Of a stretch of 64,000 nucleotides of DNA, positions 17,280-26,342 are shown piece after piece. Within the stretch, counting starts at the first letter, position 1; each line of letters begins with the position of its first letter. The position numbers and the translations under genes are program-made. Source of the DNA: Nocardioides luteus (GTDB lineage Bacteria; Actinomycetota; Actinomycetes; Propionibacteriales; Nocardioidaceae); assembly GCF_014648595.1 (NCBI RefSeq), contig NZ_BMRK01000005.1, positions 68,516 to 132,515 of the forward strand, read 5' to 3'. The notes beneath the pieces are model-generated. The model ran no database searches. It saw only the letters and a list, made by a program, of their open reading frames with translations, and had not been told where the DNA came from.

Positions 17280-18871
17280 GAGCCCTCCTGGGGGCGTGCA
17301 GCGAGAAAGTCCGAGACCGTACGCGGCGTGGCCGCCGCCGCGAGCGCGACGGCGGTGTCGAGCGGCACGTCGGGGAGGTCGACGTGCTCGTGGCTGGCCG
17401 CGGTCATCGCGGTGACCTGGGCGAGACCGATGCGGCGGTCGAAGAAGGTCTGCCTGACCCGCCAGCCGATGATGCCCTCGGTCTGCAGCGCGGTGCGCAC
17501 CGCGGTGTAGGAGCCCGAGCGGACCACCAGATAGCGGTCGGTGAGGGCGTGGCCGAGGTGGCGGTGGCGCAGCTCGGCGCCCACCACGGTGAGGACGAGC
17601 GCGAGCACGAACATCCCGACCGGGAGCCACCAGAGCCAGGTGTCGGCGAGCACGCCGACCAGGACCGTGGGGACGAGCGCGATCAGCGTCCACACCGCGG
17701 TGGCGACGCTCGCCCGGAACCAGTAGCGCTGGCGCGGCCTCGGTCCGTGGCCGGTCAGCGGCACGGTGAAGGCGTCCTCGCCGAGGATGTCGGTGCCGAC
17801 CTCCGAGACGACGCGCTCCGGCGCGGTCGGCAGGACCGCGGGGGAGTTGTCGTCGAGGCCGGTGGTGAGCAGGTTGAGGTCGGCTCCGCCGGCCAGGCCG
17901 ATCAGCGGGCCGACGGTGGAGGTGGCGCCGCGTACCTTCGCCTCCTCGACGGTCGTCGCCCGGGTACTGGTCAGGCCGAAGCTGCGGCGCAGCGTGGTGC
18001 CTTCGCGGCCCGCTTCGCGCACGACCTGGAGGTCCCACCACCGCACCGCGTAGCCCACGCAGGAGCCGAGCGCCCAGATCAGCGCGGCGACGATGATCGC
18101 GATCGGGATCGCGATCAGCAGCATGTGCAGCAGCGTTTCCACCGGGCGCCCGTTGATCTCGCCGTCCTGCACCCGGATCCCGATCGTCCGCTCCCACGGG
18201 ATGATGTCGGAGAACGCGCCGAAGAACGCCGCCAGACCACCCAGCGCGATCGCCAGGTTGCGGAGGTTGAGCGGGGCGTACCTGATCCAGGACCAGTCGA
18301 GCCGGGCGATGACCTCACCCTCGGCGGTGGCGCCTGTCGAGACCTCGCCACCGGTGGTCGAACCCTCGCCGGTGGTCGAGCCTGTCGAGACCCCCTCTGT
18401 GGGCGCCTCCGGAGCGGCGTGGAGGAGCTCGCGCCGCAGCCGGAAGGCCGCCTCCTTGGTCAGCGAGTCGAGCGTGATCTGCCCTTCGTCGACACCGGTG
18501 CCGACGTCGACCTTCGTGACCCCGAGGACACGGTGGACGAGGGTGGAGTTGAGGTCGACGCTGCGTACGCGGTCGAGGCGGGCGGTCAGGGTGGTGCGGT
18601 TGAACAGGCCCTTGCGGACCTCCAGGTGGGTCGGGGTCACCCGGAAGGTCGTGGTCAGCCACGGAACGAGGCCGGCGACGGCGGCGAAGACCGCGATGCC
18701 GGCCGCGACCAGCAGACCGATGAGCACGTTGGCCTGACCGGCACCGAAGGCACCGATCACAGCCGGGATGAGCGCCTGGCGCAGTGTCGAGATCGGGCTG
18801 ACCACCGCGGTCCAGCCGGCCAGGCGCTGCCACTCGGCGTCGGGGACCTCGGGTACGTCCGGCGTGCTCAC
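17276..18871 (-). CDS. PH domain-containing membrane protein (YdbT-like)
   Basis: A 531-aa protein with several transmembrane pairs and repeated bacterial PH (bPH_2) domains. The first is TTFRVTPTHLEVRKGLFNRTTLTARLDRVRSVDLNSTLVHRVLGV (about residues 72-116); others follow after GREGTTLRRSFGL and near DRYLVVRSGSYTAVRTALQTEGI. The pair of a short and a long PH protein matches Bacillus YdbS/YdbT, linked to resistance against certain bacteriocins; that role here is inference. GTG 18871 overlaps the upstream gene in a GTGA junction. A Ser/Thr/Gly linker after the first domain is built from in-frame copies of the 22-bp dispersed repeat. Confidence 0.85.
   Translation of the reverse strand: MSTPDVPEVPDAEWQRLAGWTAVVSPISTLRQALIPAVIGAFGAGQANVLIGLLVAAGIAVFAAVAGLVPWLTTTFRVTPTHLEVRKGLFNRTTLTARLDRVRSVDLNSTLVHRVLGVTKVDVGTGVDEGQITLDSLTKEAAFRLRRELLHAAPEAPTEGVSTGSTTGEGSTTGGEVSTGATAEGEVIARLDWSWIRYAPLNLRNLAIALGGLAAFFGAFSDIIPWERTIGIRVQDGEINGRPVETLLHMLLIAIPIAIIVAALIWALGSCVGYAVRWWDLQVVREAGREGTTLRRSFGLTSTRATTVEEAKVRGATSTVGPLIGLAGGADLNLLTTGLDDNSPAVLPTAPERVVSEVGTDILGEDAFTVPLTGHGPRPRQRYWFRASVATAVWTLIALVPTVLVGVLADTWLWWLPVGMFVLALVLTVVGAELRHRHLGHALTDRYLVVRSGSYTAVRTALQTEGIIGWRVRQTFFDRRIGLAQVTAMTAASHEHVDLPDVPLDTAVALAAAATPRTVSDFLAARPQEGS
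18323..18392. repeat. 22-bp dispersed repeat copies inside a coding sequence
   Basis: One exact copy (18371-18392) and degenerate copies at 18323-18344 and from 18353 lie in frame inside the PH-domain gene. They encode a linker of the type VSTGSTTGEGS between the first PH domain and the following membrane segment. The reading frame stays open through all copies, so the repeat has expanded a tolerated linker. Confidence 0.85.
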
Positions 18872-19386
18872 GTCGCGTCCTCGGGGGTCGCGGCGGTGAT
18901 GGCGACGAGCTTCGCGACCACCTCGAGCGCGAGCGCGTCGTCGAGGCAGGCGATCTGGACGGTGCCGGCCGAGGAGGCGGTGGAGACCTTGACCGTACGC
19001 AGCCCGAACCGTCTCATCAGCGGCCCCTGCGTCGAGTCGACCGTCTGCACCCGGGAGAGCGGCACGATCTCGTCGACGACGGTCAGCCACCCGTGGCGTA
19101 CGTGGACGGCGATGTCGGTGACCTCCCAGCGGTGGATCCGGAACCGGATCGTCGGCACGAACGTGAGCCCCGGCACCGGAGCCAGCACGAAGATCACGAC
19201 GGCGACCCACATGATCCAGGTCCAGAAGCCGTGCGGGACCAGGATCGCGGTCACTGCCACACCGATCGCGAGCACCAGCCAGATGACCGCGCTGATCGCC
19301 TCCGACAGACGCCAGTAGGCAGGTGCTCGTTCGGAGACCTGATGGGCGGGTTCGCGCAGGCGCAGCGGCGTGTCAGGGGCGTTCAC
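18868..19386 (-). CDS. PH domain-containing membrane protein (YdbS-like)
   Basis: A 172-aa protein with two adjacent transmembrane helices (about residues 30-75, SAVIWLVLAIGVAVTAILVP and WIMWVAVVIFVLAPVPGL) followed by a bPH_2 domain (IRFRIHRWEVTDIAVHVRHGWLTVVDEIVPLSRVQTVDSTQGPLMRRFGL). It is the first gene of the PH-PH-VOC operon, overlapping the next by four bases. Start GTG 19386 has TAGGCT seven bases upstream. Confidence 0.88.
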   Translation of the reverse strand: MNAPDTPLRLREPAHQVSERAPAYWRLSEAISAVIWLVLAIGVAVTAILVPHGFWTWIMWVAVVIFVLAPVPGLTFVPTIRFRIHRWEVTDIAVHVRHGWLTVVDEIVPLSRVQTVDSTQGPLMRRFGLRTVKVSTASSAGTVQIACLDDALALEVVAKLVAITAATPEDAT

Positions 19387-19393
19387 GGGCGCG

Positions 19394-19399
19394 AGCCTA
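19394..19399 (-). promoter_or_regulatory. -10 element of the PH-domain operon, leaderless start
   Basis: TAGGCT, seven bases before the GTG at 19386. Confidence 0.6.
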
Positions 19400-19414
19400 T
19401 TGCGTCGCGTCCGT

Positions 19415-20743
<1,329 letters not shown>

Positions 20744-20808
20744 GGCTGCAGTCTGCCCGGTGCGTCTGGCAGCCGTCCGCGGTTTCGGGGGATGGCGACG
20801 TACGACTC

Positions 20809-20814
20809 TAGGAT
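20809..20814 (+). promoter_or_regulatory. ychF -10 element, leaderless start
   Basis: TAGGAT, eight bases before the GTG at 20823. Confidence 0.6.
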
Positions 20815-20822
20815 TGTCGATC

Positions 20823-21896
20823 GTGGCACTCACCATCGGCATCGTGGGACTTCCCAACGCGGGCAAGTCGACCCTCTTCAACGCTCTGACCAAGAACGAC
20901 GTCCTCGCGGCGAACTACCCGTTCGCCACCATCGAGCCCAACGTCGGCGTCGTCGGTGTGCCCGACGACCGGCTGGCCGAGCTGGCGAAGATCTACGGCT
21001 CGCAGAAGCTGCTGCCGGCCACGGTGCAGTTCGTGGACATCGCCGGCATCGTGCGCGGCGCCTCGCAGGGTGAGGGCCTCGGCAACAAGTTCCTCTCCCA
21101 CATCCGCGAGTCCGACGCGATCTGCCAGGTCACCCGGGTCTTCCGCGACGACGACGTCACCCACGTCGACGGCAAGGTCGAGCCCGCCAACGACATCTCC
21201 ACCATCCAGACCGAGCTGATCCTCGCCGACCTCGAGACCGTCGAGAAGGCGATCCCGCGGCTGGAGAAGGAGTCGCGCAAGGCTTCTGACCTGAAGGCGA
21301 ACCTCGCCGCCGCGGTCGAGGCCAAGGAGGCCCTCGAGGCCGGCACCCCGATCATCGCAACGTCGATCGACCGCGCCCTGATCCGCGACCTGATGCTGCT
21401 CACCGCGAAGCCCTACATCTTCGTCTTCAACTGCGACTCCGACGAGCTCGCCGACGAGGCGCTCAAGGACTCGATGCGTGAGCTGGTCGCCCCCGCCGAG
21501 GCGATCTTCCTGGACGCGAAGTTCGAGGCCGAGCTCGTCGAGCTCGACGAGGACGAGGCCCGCGAGTTCCTGGCCGACGCCGGCGTCGAGGAGCCCGGCC
21601 TGGACATCCTGGCCCGCGTCGGCTTCGACACCCTCGGCCTGCAGACCTACCTCACCGCCGGTCCCAAGGAGGTCCGCGCGTGGGAGATCCCCAAGGGCGC
21701 CACCGCCCCCGAGGCCGCCGGTGTCATCCACACCGACTTCCAGAAGGGCTTCATCAAGGCCGAGATCGTCTCCTACGACGACCTCATCGCCGCCGGCTCC
21801 GTCGCCAAGGCCCGTGACCTCGGCAAGGTGCGCATGGAGGGCAAGGACTACGTCATGGCTGATGGTGACGTGGTGGAGTTCCGCTTCAACGTGTAG
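20823..21896 (+). CDS. ychF: Redox-regulated ATPase YchF (OLA1 family)
   Basis: Ribosome-associated Obg-family ATPase of 357 aa. P-loop GLPNAGKST (about residues 9-17), switch region PFATIEPNVGVV, DIAGIVRGASQGEGLGN, and NCDSDE in place of the GTP-specifying NKxD motif explain ATP preference. The C-terminal TGS-like domain (TYLTAGPKEVRAWEIPKGATAPEAAGVIHTDF and MEGKDYVMADGDVVEFRFNV) is complete. It converges on a TetR gene 45 bases away; a short GAGGC/GCCTC hairpin lies at 21909-21924. Confidence 0.97.
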   Translation: MALTIGIVGLPNAGKSTLFNALTKNDVLAANYPFATIEPNVGVVGVPDDRLAELAKIYGSQKLLPATVQFVDIAGIVRGASQGEGLGNKFLSHIRESDAICQVTRVFRDDDVTHVDGKVEPANDISTIQTELILADLETVEKAIPRLEKESRKASDLKANLAAAVEAKEALEAGTPIIATSIDRALIRDLMLLTAKPYIFVFNCDSDELADEALKDSMRELVAPAEAIFLDAKFEAELVELDEDEAREFLADAGVEEPGLDILARVGFDTLGLQTYLTAGPKEVRAWEIPKGATAPEAAGVIHTDFQKGFIKAEIVSYDDLIAAGSVAKARDLGKVRMEGKDYVMADGDVVEFRFNV

Positions 21897-21941
21897 CTCG
21901 CCAGCGCAGAGGCGTTCAGGCCTCGCGACCTGAGGTGATGG

Positions 21942-22487
21942 TCACCGGCGGGTCCACTGCTCGGCGAGCCGTCGGCAGATCGCCTGTTGCTGCTCCTCGT
22001 CGAGGCTGTGGGTGAGCAGCCCTTCGACGGTGAAGACGCCGATCTTGATCTCGGCCTCGATGTCGGTGCTGTCGACCCCGAGCTCTTCGAGCGTCGCGCG
22101 GAACAGGCCTTCGGCGGTGCGGTGGAATCCTGTGTGCCATTCGTCGACGGCCGGCGAGTGGGCCGCGCGCGTGTGGACGGTGTTGACGAGTCGCTGCATC
22201 TGCTGCAGCTGTCGGACGACCCAGCTGAGCTGCTCCTCCAGAGGGGCTGTCGCGACCTGCTGATACTCGGCCAGGGCGTCACTCAGCACCGTCTCGAGCA
22301 CGGCGACCAGGACGTCGTCCTTGTCGGCGAAGTACCAGTAGATGGTGTTTCCGGCGACTCCGGCGGCCTTCGCGAGAGCTGCCATGGAGGTGGCCTCGTA
22401 TCCGTCCTCGATGAACAGCCGGCGGGCCTCGGTCAGCAGCTCCGCCCGCTTCTCCTCGCGGTCCTGACGACGCCTGTTTGCGGGCAC
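21942..22487 (-). CDS. TetR family transcriptional regulator
   Basis: A 181-aa TetR with an N-terminal HTH (AELLTEARRLFIEDGYEATSMAALAKAAGVAGNTIYWYFADKDDVL, about residues 15-60) and a variable ligand domain. It is divergent from an alpha/beta hydrolase, and the 123-base gap holds three matching palindromes, so it probably represses itself and the hydrolase. Start GTG 22487 has TAAGGT six bases upstream. The inducer is unknown. Confidence 0.92.
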   Translation of the reverse strand: MPANRRRQDREEKRAELLTEARRLFIEDGYEATSMAALAKAAGVAGNTIYWYFADKDDVLVAVLETVLSDALAEYQQVATAPLEEQLSWVVRQLQQMQRLVNTVHTRAAHSPAVDEWHTGFHRTAEGLFRATLEELGVDSTDIEAEIKIGVFTVEGLLTHSLDEEQQQAICRRLAEQWTRR

Positions 22488-22493
22488 GTCAGG

Positions 22494-22499
22494 ACCTTA
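22494..22499 (-). promoter_or_regulatory. -10 element of the TetR gene at 21942-22487
   Basis: TAAGGT, six bases before the GTG at 22487 and eight bases from the first operator palindrome. Confidence 0.6.
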
Positions 22500-22506
22500 T
22501 CGATCG

Positions 22507-22589
22507 CTTGAACGCTGTTCAAGACAGGCTCTTGAATCGCGTTCAAGACGTTGGTACGGTTCCGCCGGAGTTCTTGATCGCCATTCAAC
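22507..22589. promoter_or_regulatory. Three TetR operator palindromes
   Basis: Three 17-bp inverted repeats of the form CTTGAAN5TTCAAG lie at 22507-22523 (CTTGAACGCTGTTCAAG), 22531-22547 (CTTGAATCGCGTTCAAG) and, less perfect, 22573-22589 (CTTGATCGCCATTCAAC). The first two are 24 bases apart. They occupy the whole gap between the TetR gene and the divergent hydrolase and are the obvious operators. Confidence 0.8.
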
Positions 22590-22610
22590 ACGATTCTGAA
22601 GGGGTCACGC

Positions 22611-23522
22611 ATGACCGGATACGGTCGAGAGGACATCACGATCGACTCACACGGAACGGCGTGCGCGGCCTGGCTCTACCGCCCGGCCGCCGCCGAGAAT
22701 CCGCCGGTCATCGTCATGGCGCACGGTTTCGCAGCGATCCGGGCCCTGCGCCTGGACGCGTACGCCGCCCGGTTCGCCGACGCCGGCTATGCGGTGCTGG
22801 TCTTCGACTACCGAGGGTGGGGCGACAGTGCGGGGGACCCGCGTCGCGTACTCGACATCAAGGCCCAGCAGGCCGACTGGCGCGCCGCCATCGCCTACGC
22901 CCGCAGTCTCGATGGAGTCGACACGAGTCGGGTGGTGCTGTGGGGCACGTCGTTCGGCGGCGGCCACGCGCTGCACGTGGCCGCCGAGGATCACGATGTG
23001 GCCGCCGTCATCGCCCAGGTGCCGCACATCAGCGGACCGGCGTCGGCCTTCTCCCAGCCGTTCCTGCATGTTCTGCGATTGATCGTTGCCGGGGTGTGGG
23101 ATCAGGCTCGTGCGCTCGCCGGCCGGGAGCCCTACCGGGTCGCCGCAGCCGGCTATCCGGGCGAGCTCGCCATGATGACCTCGCCGGACGCGGCGCCGAT
23201 GGCGATCCGCCTGGCCGGCGACCGTTACGAGGAGCTGCTCCCGGAGAACGACGTGGCAGCACGCATCGCGCTACGTGTGCCGTTCTATTCACCCGGCCGG
23301 CGAGCCCCCAGGGTCATGGCGCGCACCTTCGTCCAGATCGCAGAACGCGACATCGTGACCCCTGTCGAAGTAGCGCTGAAAGCAGCCCGGCGTATCCCCA
23401 GGGTCGAGATCCGAACCTACGACTGCCAGCACTTCGAGCCCTACCTCGATCCCTATTTCGACACTGTCGTAGCCGACCAGCTCGCCTTCCTGGCGTCCCA
23501 CGTGCCTCTCGCCCGGCCCTGA
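22611..23522 (+). CDS. Alpha/beta hydrolase
   Basis: A 303-aa serine hydrolase fold protein. It has MAHGFAAIR (oxyanion region), nucleophile elbow GTSFGG (Ser near residue 121) and a final catalytic His in CQHFEPY. The arrangement resembles the dienelactone hydrolase/UilS-type hydrolases with an insert lid. GAAGGGG about seven bases upstream supports ATG 22611. Probably de-repressed when the divergent TetR binds its ligand; natural substrate unknown. Confidence 0.9.
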   Translation: MTGYGREDITIDSHGTACAAWLYRPAAAENPPVIVMAHGFAAIRALRLDAYAARFADAGYAVLVFDYRGWGDSAGDPRRVLDIKAQQADWRAAIAYARSLDGVDTSRVVLWGTSFGGGHALHVAAEDHDVAAVIAQVPHISGPASAFSQPFLHVLRLIVAGVWDQARALAGREPYRVAAAGYPGELAMMTSPDAAPMAIRLAGDRYEELLPENDVAARIALRVPFYSPGRRAPRVMARTFVQIAERDIVTPVEVALKAARRIPRVEIRTYDCQHFEPYLDPYFDTVVADQLAFLASHVPLARP

Positions 23523-23568
23523 GTGTTCTCTGCGACGTGGTCCACCAGCTCCACCGCGGAGGTCCGGG

Positions 23569-24231
23569 TCAGCCGTCGGCGAGGCGGGTCGGCCCGAAGA
23601 GGGCGTGGGGGCGATCGGTCATCAGAGCCCAGTAGCGGTCGCCGTACGACCAGTGCCACCACTCGGTGGGGTAGTTGACCAGCCCGGCGGTAGAGAGCGC
23701 GGCGGCCAGGGTCTCCCGGTTGCGTCGCGCCTCGGCGGTGATGTTCTCGGCGGCGAAATAGCAGGCGCCGTCGCTGGCCTCGGGGGTGGCGTCGATCGGG
23801 GTGCCCATGTCCAACGCCCGGCCCTGTTCGTCGATCAGGGTGAGGTCGATGGCGGCCCCAGACACGTGCGGAGCGATCGTCGGCGGCGACACGAAGCCGC
23901 TGGCCTCGAGGTAGGCGGCCTCCTCGGAGAGCGCGGGGTTCGCATCCATCAGCCGCTGCTTTCGACGGTTGAAGTAGAACTCCTGCTGCTCAGGAGGTCG
24001 GTAGCCCTCGGCGATGAGCACCTGTAGGCCTGCGGGCAACGACTCCTGGGCTCGCAGGAGTCGCTCTGCGACCGACCGTCGCAGGAACGCGTAGTCGGGG
24101 TTCTGCGGGTTCTGGTCGGGTGTCGACGCCAGACCTTCGAGGTCACGGGTGTCGACCAGGTCGTCGCCGCAGTCGTCGACAGGGATCGCGGCGACGCGCG
24201 GGTCGCCCATCAGCACGATTTCGTCCGCCAC
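23569..24231 (-). CDS. VanX-like D-alanyl-D-alanine dipeptidase (peptidase M15D)
   Basis: A 220-aa zinc dipeptidase fold protein. Zinc and catalytic motifs are visible: EGYRPPEQQ (Arg), APHVSGAAIDLTL (SxHxxGxAxD type, His and Asp ligands) and EWWHWSYGD (catalytic Glu and third ligand His). Family members cleave D-Ala-D-Ala; VanX does so in glycopeptide resistance, while lone homologues serve wall recycling. No vanH or vanA ligase genes are adjacent, so resistance is not implied. Start GTG 24231. No signal peptide, so cytosolic. Confidence 0.9.
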   Translation of the reverse strand: MADEIVLMGDPRVAAIPVDDCGDDLVDTRDLEGLASTPDQNPQNPDYAFLRRSVAERLLRAQESLPAGLQVLIAEGYRPPEQQEFYFNRRKQRLMDANPALSEEAAYLEASGFVSPPTIAPHVSGAAIDLTLIDEQGRALDMGTPIDATPEASDGACYFAAENITAEARRNRETLAAALSTAGLVNYPTEWWHWSYGDRYWALMTDRPHALFGPTRLADG

Positions 24232-24267
24232 GACGGGTCAGCCTGCCACACCGCCGGTGAGAATGGG

Positions 24268-24903
24268 TCAGCTGTGAGGTGTCGCGGCCGGCTCGGCCTG
24301 AGCCGATGGCGCTCCGCAGTCCTCGAGCAGCCGTTGCGAGAGGCCGCGGGCTCGGACGAGCAGACGGTCGTCGCCGTCGACGCCACGGTGGGCGATGGCT
24401 CCCTCGAGCAGCAGGTAGATCTCCTGGGCGACCGCGAGCGGATCCTGGTCGGCCGCGAGACCGGGGGAGACCAGCTCGACGAGGCGATCGAGCACGGCTC
24501 TCTTGTGGGCGCGAACGACCTTGTACGCCGGGTGGTCATTCGCCAGCTCGGCGGCGGCGTTGAGGAAGGCACAGCCGCGGTCGGTCGGTGCCGAGAAGAG
24601 GGAGTAGGAGTCGAAGAGGGCGAGGACCGGTGAGTCGGGTGCTCGGGTGACGCGCTCTTCCATCTCCTCCCACCAGCGCTGATGGCGGGCCTGGAGGTAG
24701 GCGACGACGAGCTGGTCCTTGGAGCCGAAGCGGTCGTAGAGGGTGCGCTTGGTGATGCCGGACTCGGCGGCGATCGTGTCGACCCCGACCGCGTGGATGC
24801 CGTGTCGGTAGAACAGCTCCGAGGCGACGTCCAGGATGCGCCGCGCGCCGGGCGTCAGCCGAGGTGCCTGCAGCACTTCAGAGGTGTCGTCGTCAGTTCT
24901 CAA
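24268..24903 (-). CDS. TetR family transcriptional regulator
   Basis: A 211-aa TetR: HTH at about residues 20-65 (ILDVASELFYRHGIHAVGVDTIAAESGITKRTLYDRFGSKDQLVVAYL) and a C-terminal domain with a GCAFLNAAAEL motif seen in the YxaF/LmrA-like group. The start is TTG 24903 behind GGAGGG four bases upstream. It is divergent from an MFS exporter with an inverted-repeat operator between them. Confidence 0.9.
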   Translation of the reverse strand: MRTDDDTSEVLQAPRLTPGARRILDVASELFYRHGIHAVGVDTIAAESGITKRTLYDRFGSKDQLVVAYLQARHQRWWEEMEERVTRAPDSPVLALFDSYSLFSAPTDRGCAFLNAAAELANDHPAYKVVRAHKRAVLDRLVELVSPGLAADQDPLAVAQEIYLLLEGAIAHRGVDGDDRLLVRARGLSQRLLEDCGAPSAQAEPAATPHS

Positions 24904-24927
24904 TGCGCCCTCCTCGACCGCGTTGAC

Positions 24928-24974
24928 TTCACAGATCAGTATACGTACCGTGGAGAGAGTTCACAGATCTGTGA
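24928..24974. promoter_or_regulatory. TetR operator between regulator and MFS gene
   Basis: A perfect 14-bp palindrome TCACAGATCTGTGA lies at 24961-24974. A half-matching copy beginning TTCACAGATCAGT lies 32 bases upstream at 24928. Both sit in the TetR/MFS gap, with the palindrome ending four bases before the GGAG of the MFS gene. Confidence 0.75.
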
Positions 24975-24987
24975 GATTGGAGTGATT

Positions 24988-26181
24988 GTGGAGGGAACCG
25001 ACGCAACCGTCGAGGAGCGTCATCGAGCCGTTCTCGGTCGGCGGCACACCCTGTGGCTGACCGGGTCGGGGCTCTCGCTGATCGCCGTCTGCTACGGGAT
25101 GGCCCGGTTCGCCTACGGCCTGTTCGTGCCGGATTTCCGCGCCGAGTTCGCCCTCGGCGCCGGCACTGCCGGCGTGATCGCCTCCGGCTCCTACGTCTCC
25201 TACTGCGTCGCGATCATCGCCGCCACGGCGCTCACGCCTCGGTTCGGTGGGCGGGCCGTCGCCGTGGCCGCGGGCGTGATCGCGACGGTCGGCGTGGTCA
25301 CGGTGGCCGTCGCGCCGACGGCCGTGGTCCTCGCGGCCGGCGTGCTCGTCGCGGGTTCGAGCACCGGCGTGGCCTCACCGCCGCTGGCTCACGCGGTGGC
25401 CCACACCGTCCGGGAGCAGCTGCGCGACCGTACGCAGGCAGTGATCAACGCCGGCACCGGAGTCGGCGTCGCGGTCGCCGGTCCGATCGCGCTCCTCACG
25501 CACGAGCAGTGGCGGGCCGCCTGGGTCGTGTTCGCGATCATCTGTGCGCTCGCGACCCTCTGGGCCGCCCTTGCCGTCCCTCCCGGACAGACGGGTCGCT
25601 CCGTACGACCTGCCGCCGGACGTTCGCGGCCGACCCTGGCGGTCGGCAGCGGCAGCCTGATCACGGCCGCGGCGCTGCTCGGCATCGCGAGCTCGGCCGT
25701 GTGGACATTCGGCCGGGACGTACTCGTCACCAGCGGCGGGATGAGCGGGTCGTCCTCCTCGGTCGCCTGGATCCTGCTCGGCACCTTCGGGGTGCTCGGG
25801 GCAGCCGCCGGCGACCTGGGTCGTCGCTTCGGGATCGGGAACAGCTGGACGGCGACCGTCCTGGTGATGGGTGCGGCGACCGCCCTGCTCGGCGTACTTC
25901 CCGGCAACCTCGGCACCGCCCTGCTCGCCGCGGCCGCCTTCGGCGCCTCGTACATCGCGGCGAGCGGGTTCCTGCTGATCTGGGGCACCGAGATCTACCC
26001 GGACGCGCCCGCGACCGGAGTCGGCCTCGCCTTCCTCGTCCTCGCCCTCGGCCAGGCCGCAGGCGCCCCGCTCGTCGGTGCCCTCTCGGAGCGCGGCAGC
26101 CCGCTCGTCGCTTTCCTCGCTGCCGCCGCCGTTGCTGTACTCGGGGCCGTGGTTCGGCCACGCGGACACCGAACTTCGTGA
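24988..26181 (+). CDS. MFS transporter (YbfB/YjiJ-like)
   Basis: A 397-aa major facilitator with about twelve hydrophobic segments. The opening GLSLIAVCYGMARFAYGLFVPDFRAEFALG resembles the YbfB/YjiJ group of exporters. GTG 24988 is chosen because GGAG (24979-24982) lies five bases before it. The divergent TetR and operator suggest drug or metabolite export that is switched on by its substrate. Confidence 0.88.
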   Translation: MEGTDATVEERHRAVLGRRHTLWLTGSGLSLIAVCYGMARFAYGLFVPDFRAEFALGAGTAGVIASGSYVSYCVAIIAATALTPRFGGRAVAVAAGVIATVGVVTVAVAPTAVVLAAGVLVAGSSTGVASPPLAHAVAHTVREQLRDRTQAVINAGTGVGVAVAGPIALLTHEQWRAAWVVFAIICALATLWAALAVPPGQTGRSVRPAAGRSRPTLAVGSGSLITAAALLGIASSAVWTFGRDVLVTSGGMSGSSSSVAWILLGTFGVLGAAAGDLGRRFGIGNSWTATVLVMGAATALLGVLPGNLGTALLAAAAFGASYIAASGFLLIWGTEIYPDAPATGVGLAFLVLALGQAAGAPLVGALSERGSPLVAFLAAAAVAVLGAVVRPRGHRTS

Positions 26182-26183
26182 TC

Positions 26184-26288
26184 ATGTCGTTTAACGCGTG
26201 GGTGCAAGATCACTACGACCTCGACATCGAGACCGACCGGATCGAGGCGCAGCTCGACGCGATCCAGCCGATCCAGGCGGCTTCCTGA
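26184..26288 (+). CDS. Possible 34-aa small protein downstream of the MFS gene
   Basis: An ATG three bases after the MFS stop opens a 34-codon frame (beginning MSFNAWVQDHYDLDIETDR, ending AIQPIQAAS). It is acidic with an amphipathic helix pattern. Its position suggests translational coupling, but no ribosome site or family is recognised. It may be chance. Confidence 0.3.
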   Translation: MSFNAWVQDHYDLDIETDRIEAQLDAIQPIQAAS

Positions 26289-26330
26289 GCCCTCGGCGAG
26301 TCTGCCTCGCACGGCTCGATCCCCTGCCGC

Positions 26331-26336
26331 TAGCAT
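26331..26336 (+). promoter_or_regulatory. -10 element of the DUF6518-like gene, leaderless start
   Basis: TAGCAT, six bases before the GTG at 26343. Confidence 0.6.
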
Positions 26337-26342
26337 CCCCGC

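Noticed and set aside
23569-24231. Vancomycin resistance locus suggested by the VanX-like gene
   Set aside because: No vanH, vanA-type ligase or VanRS pair is adjacent. Lone M15D dipeptidases are common in wall recycling.
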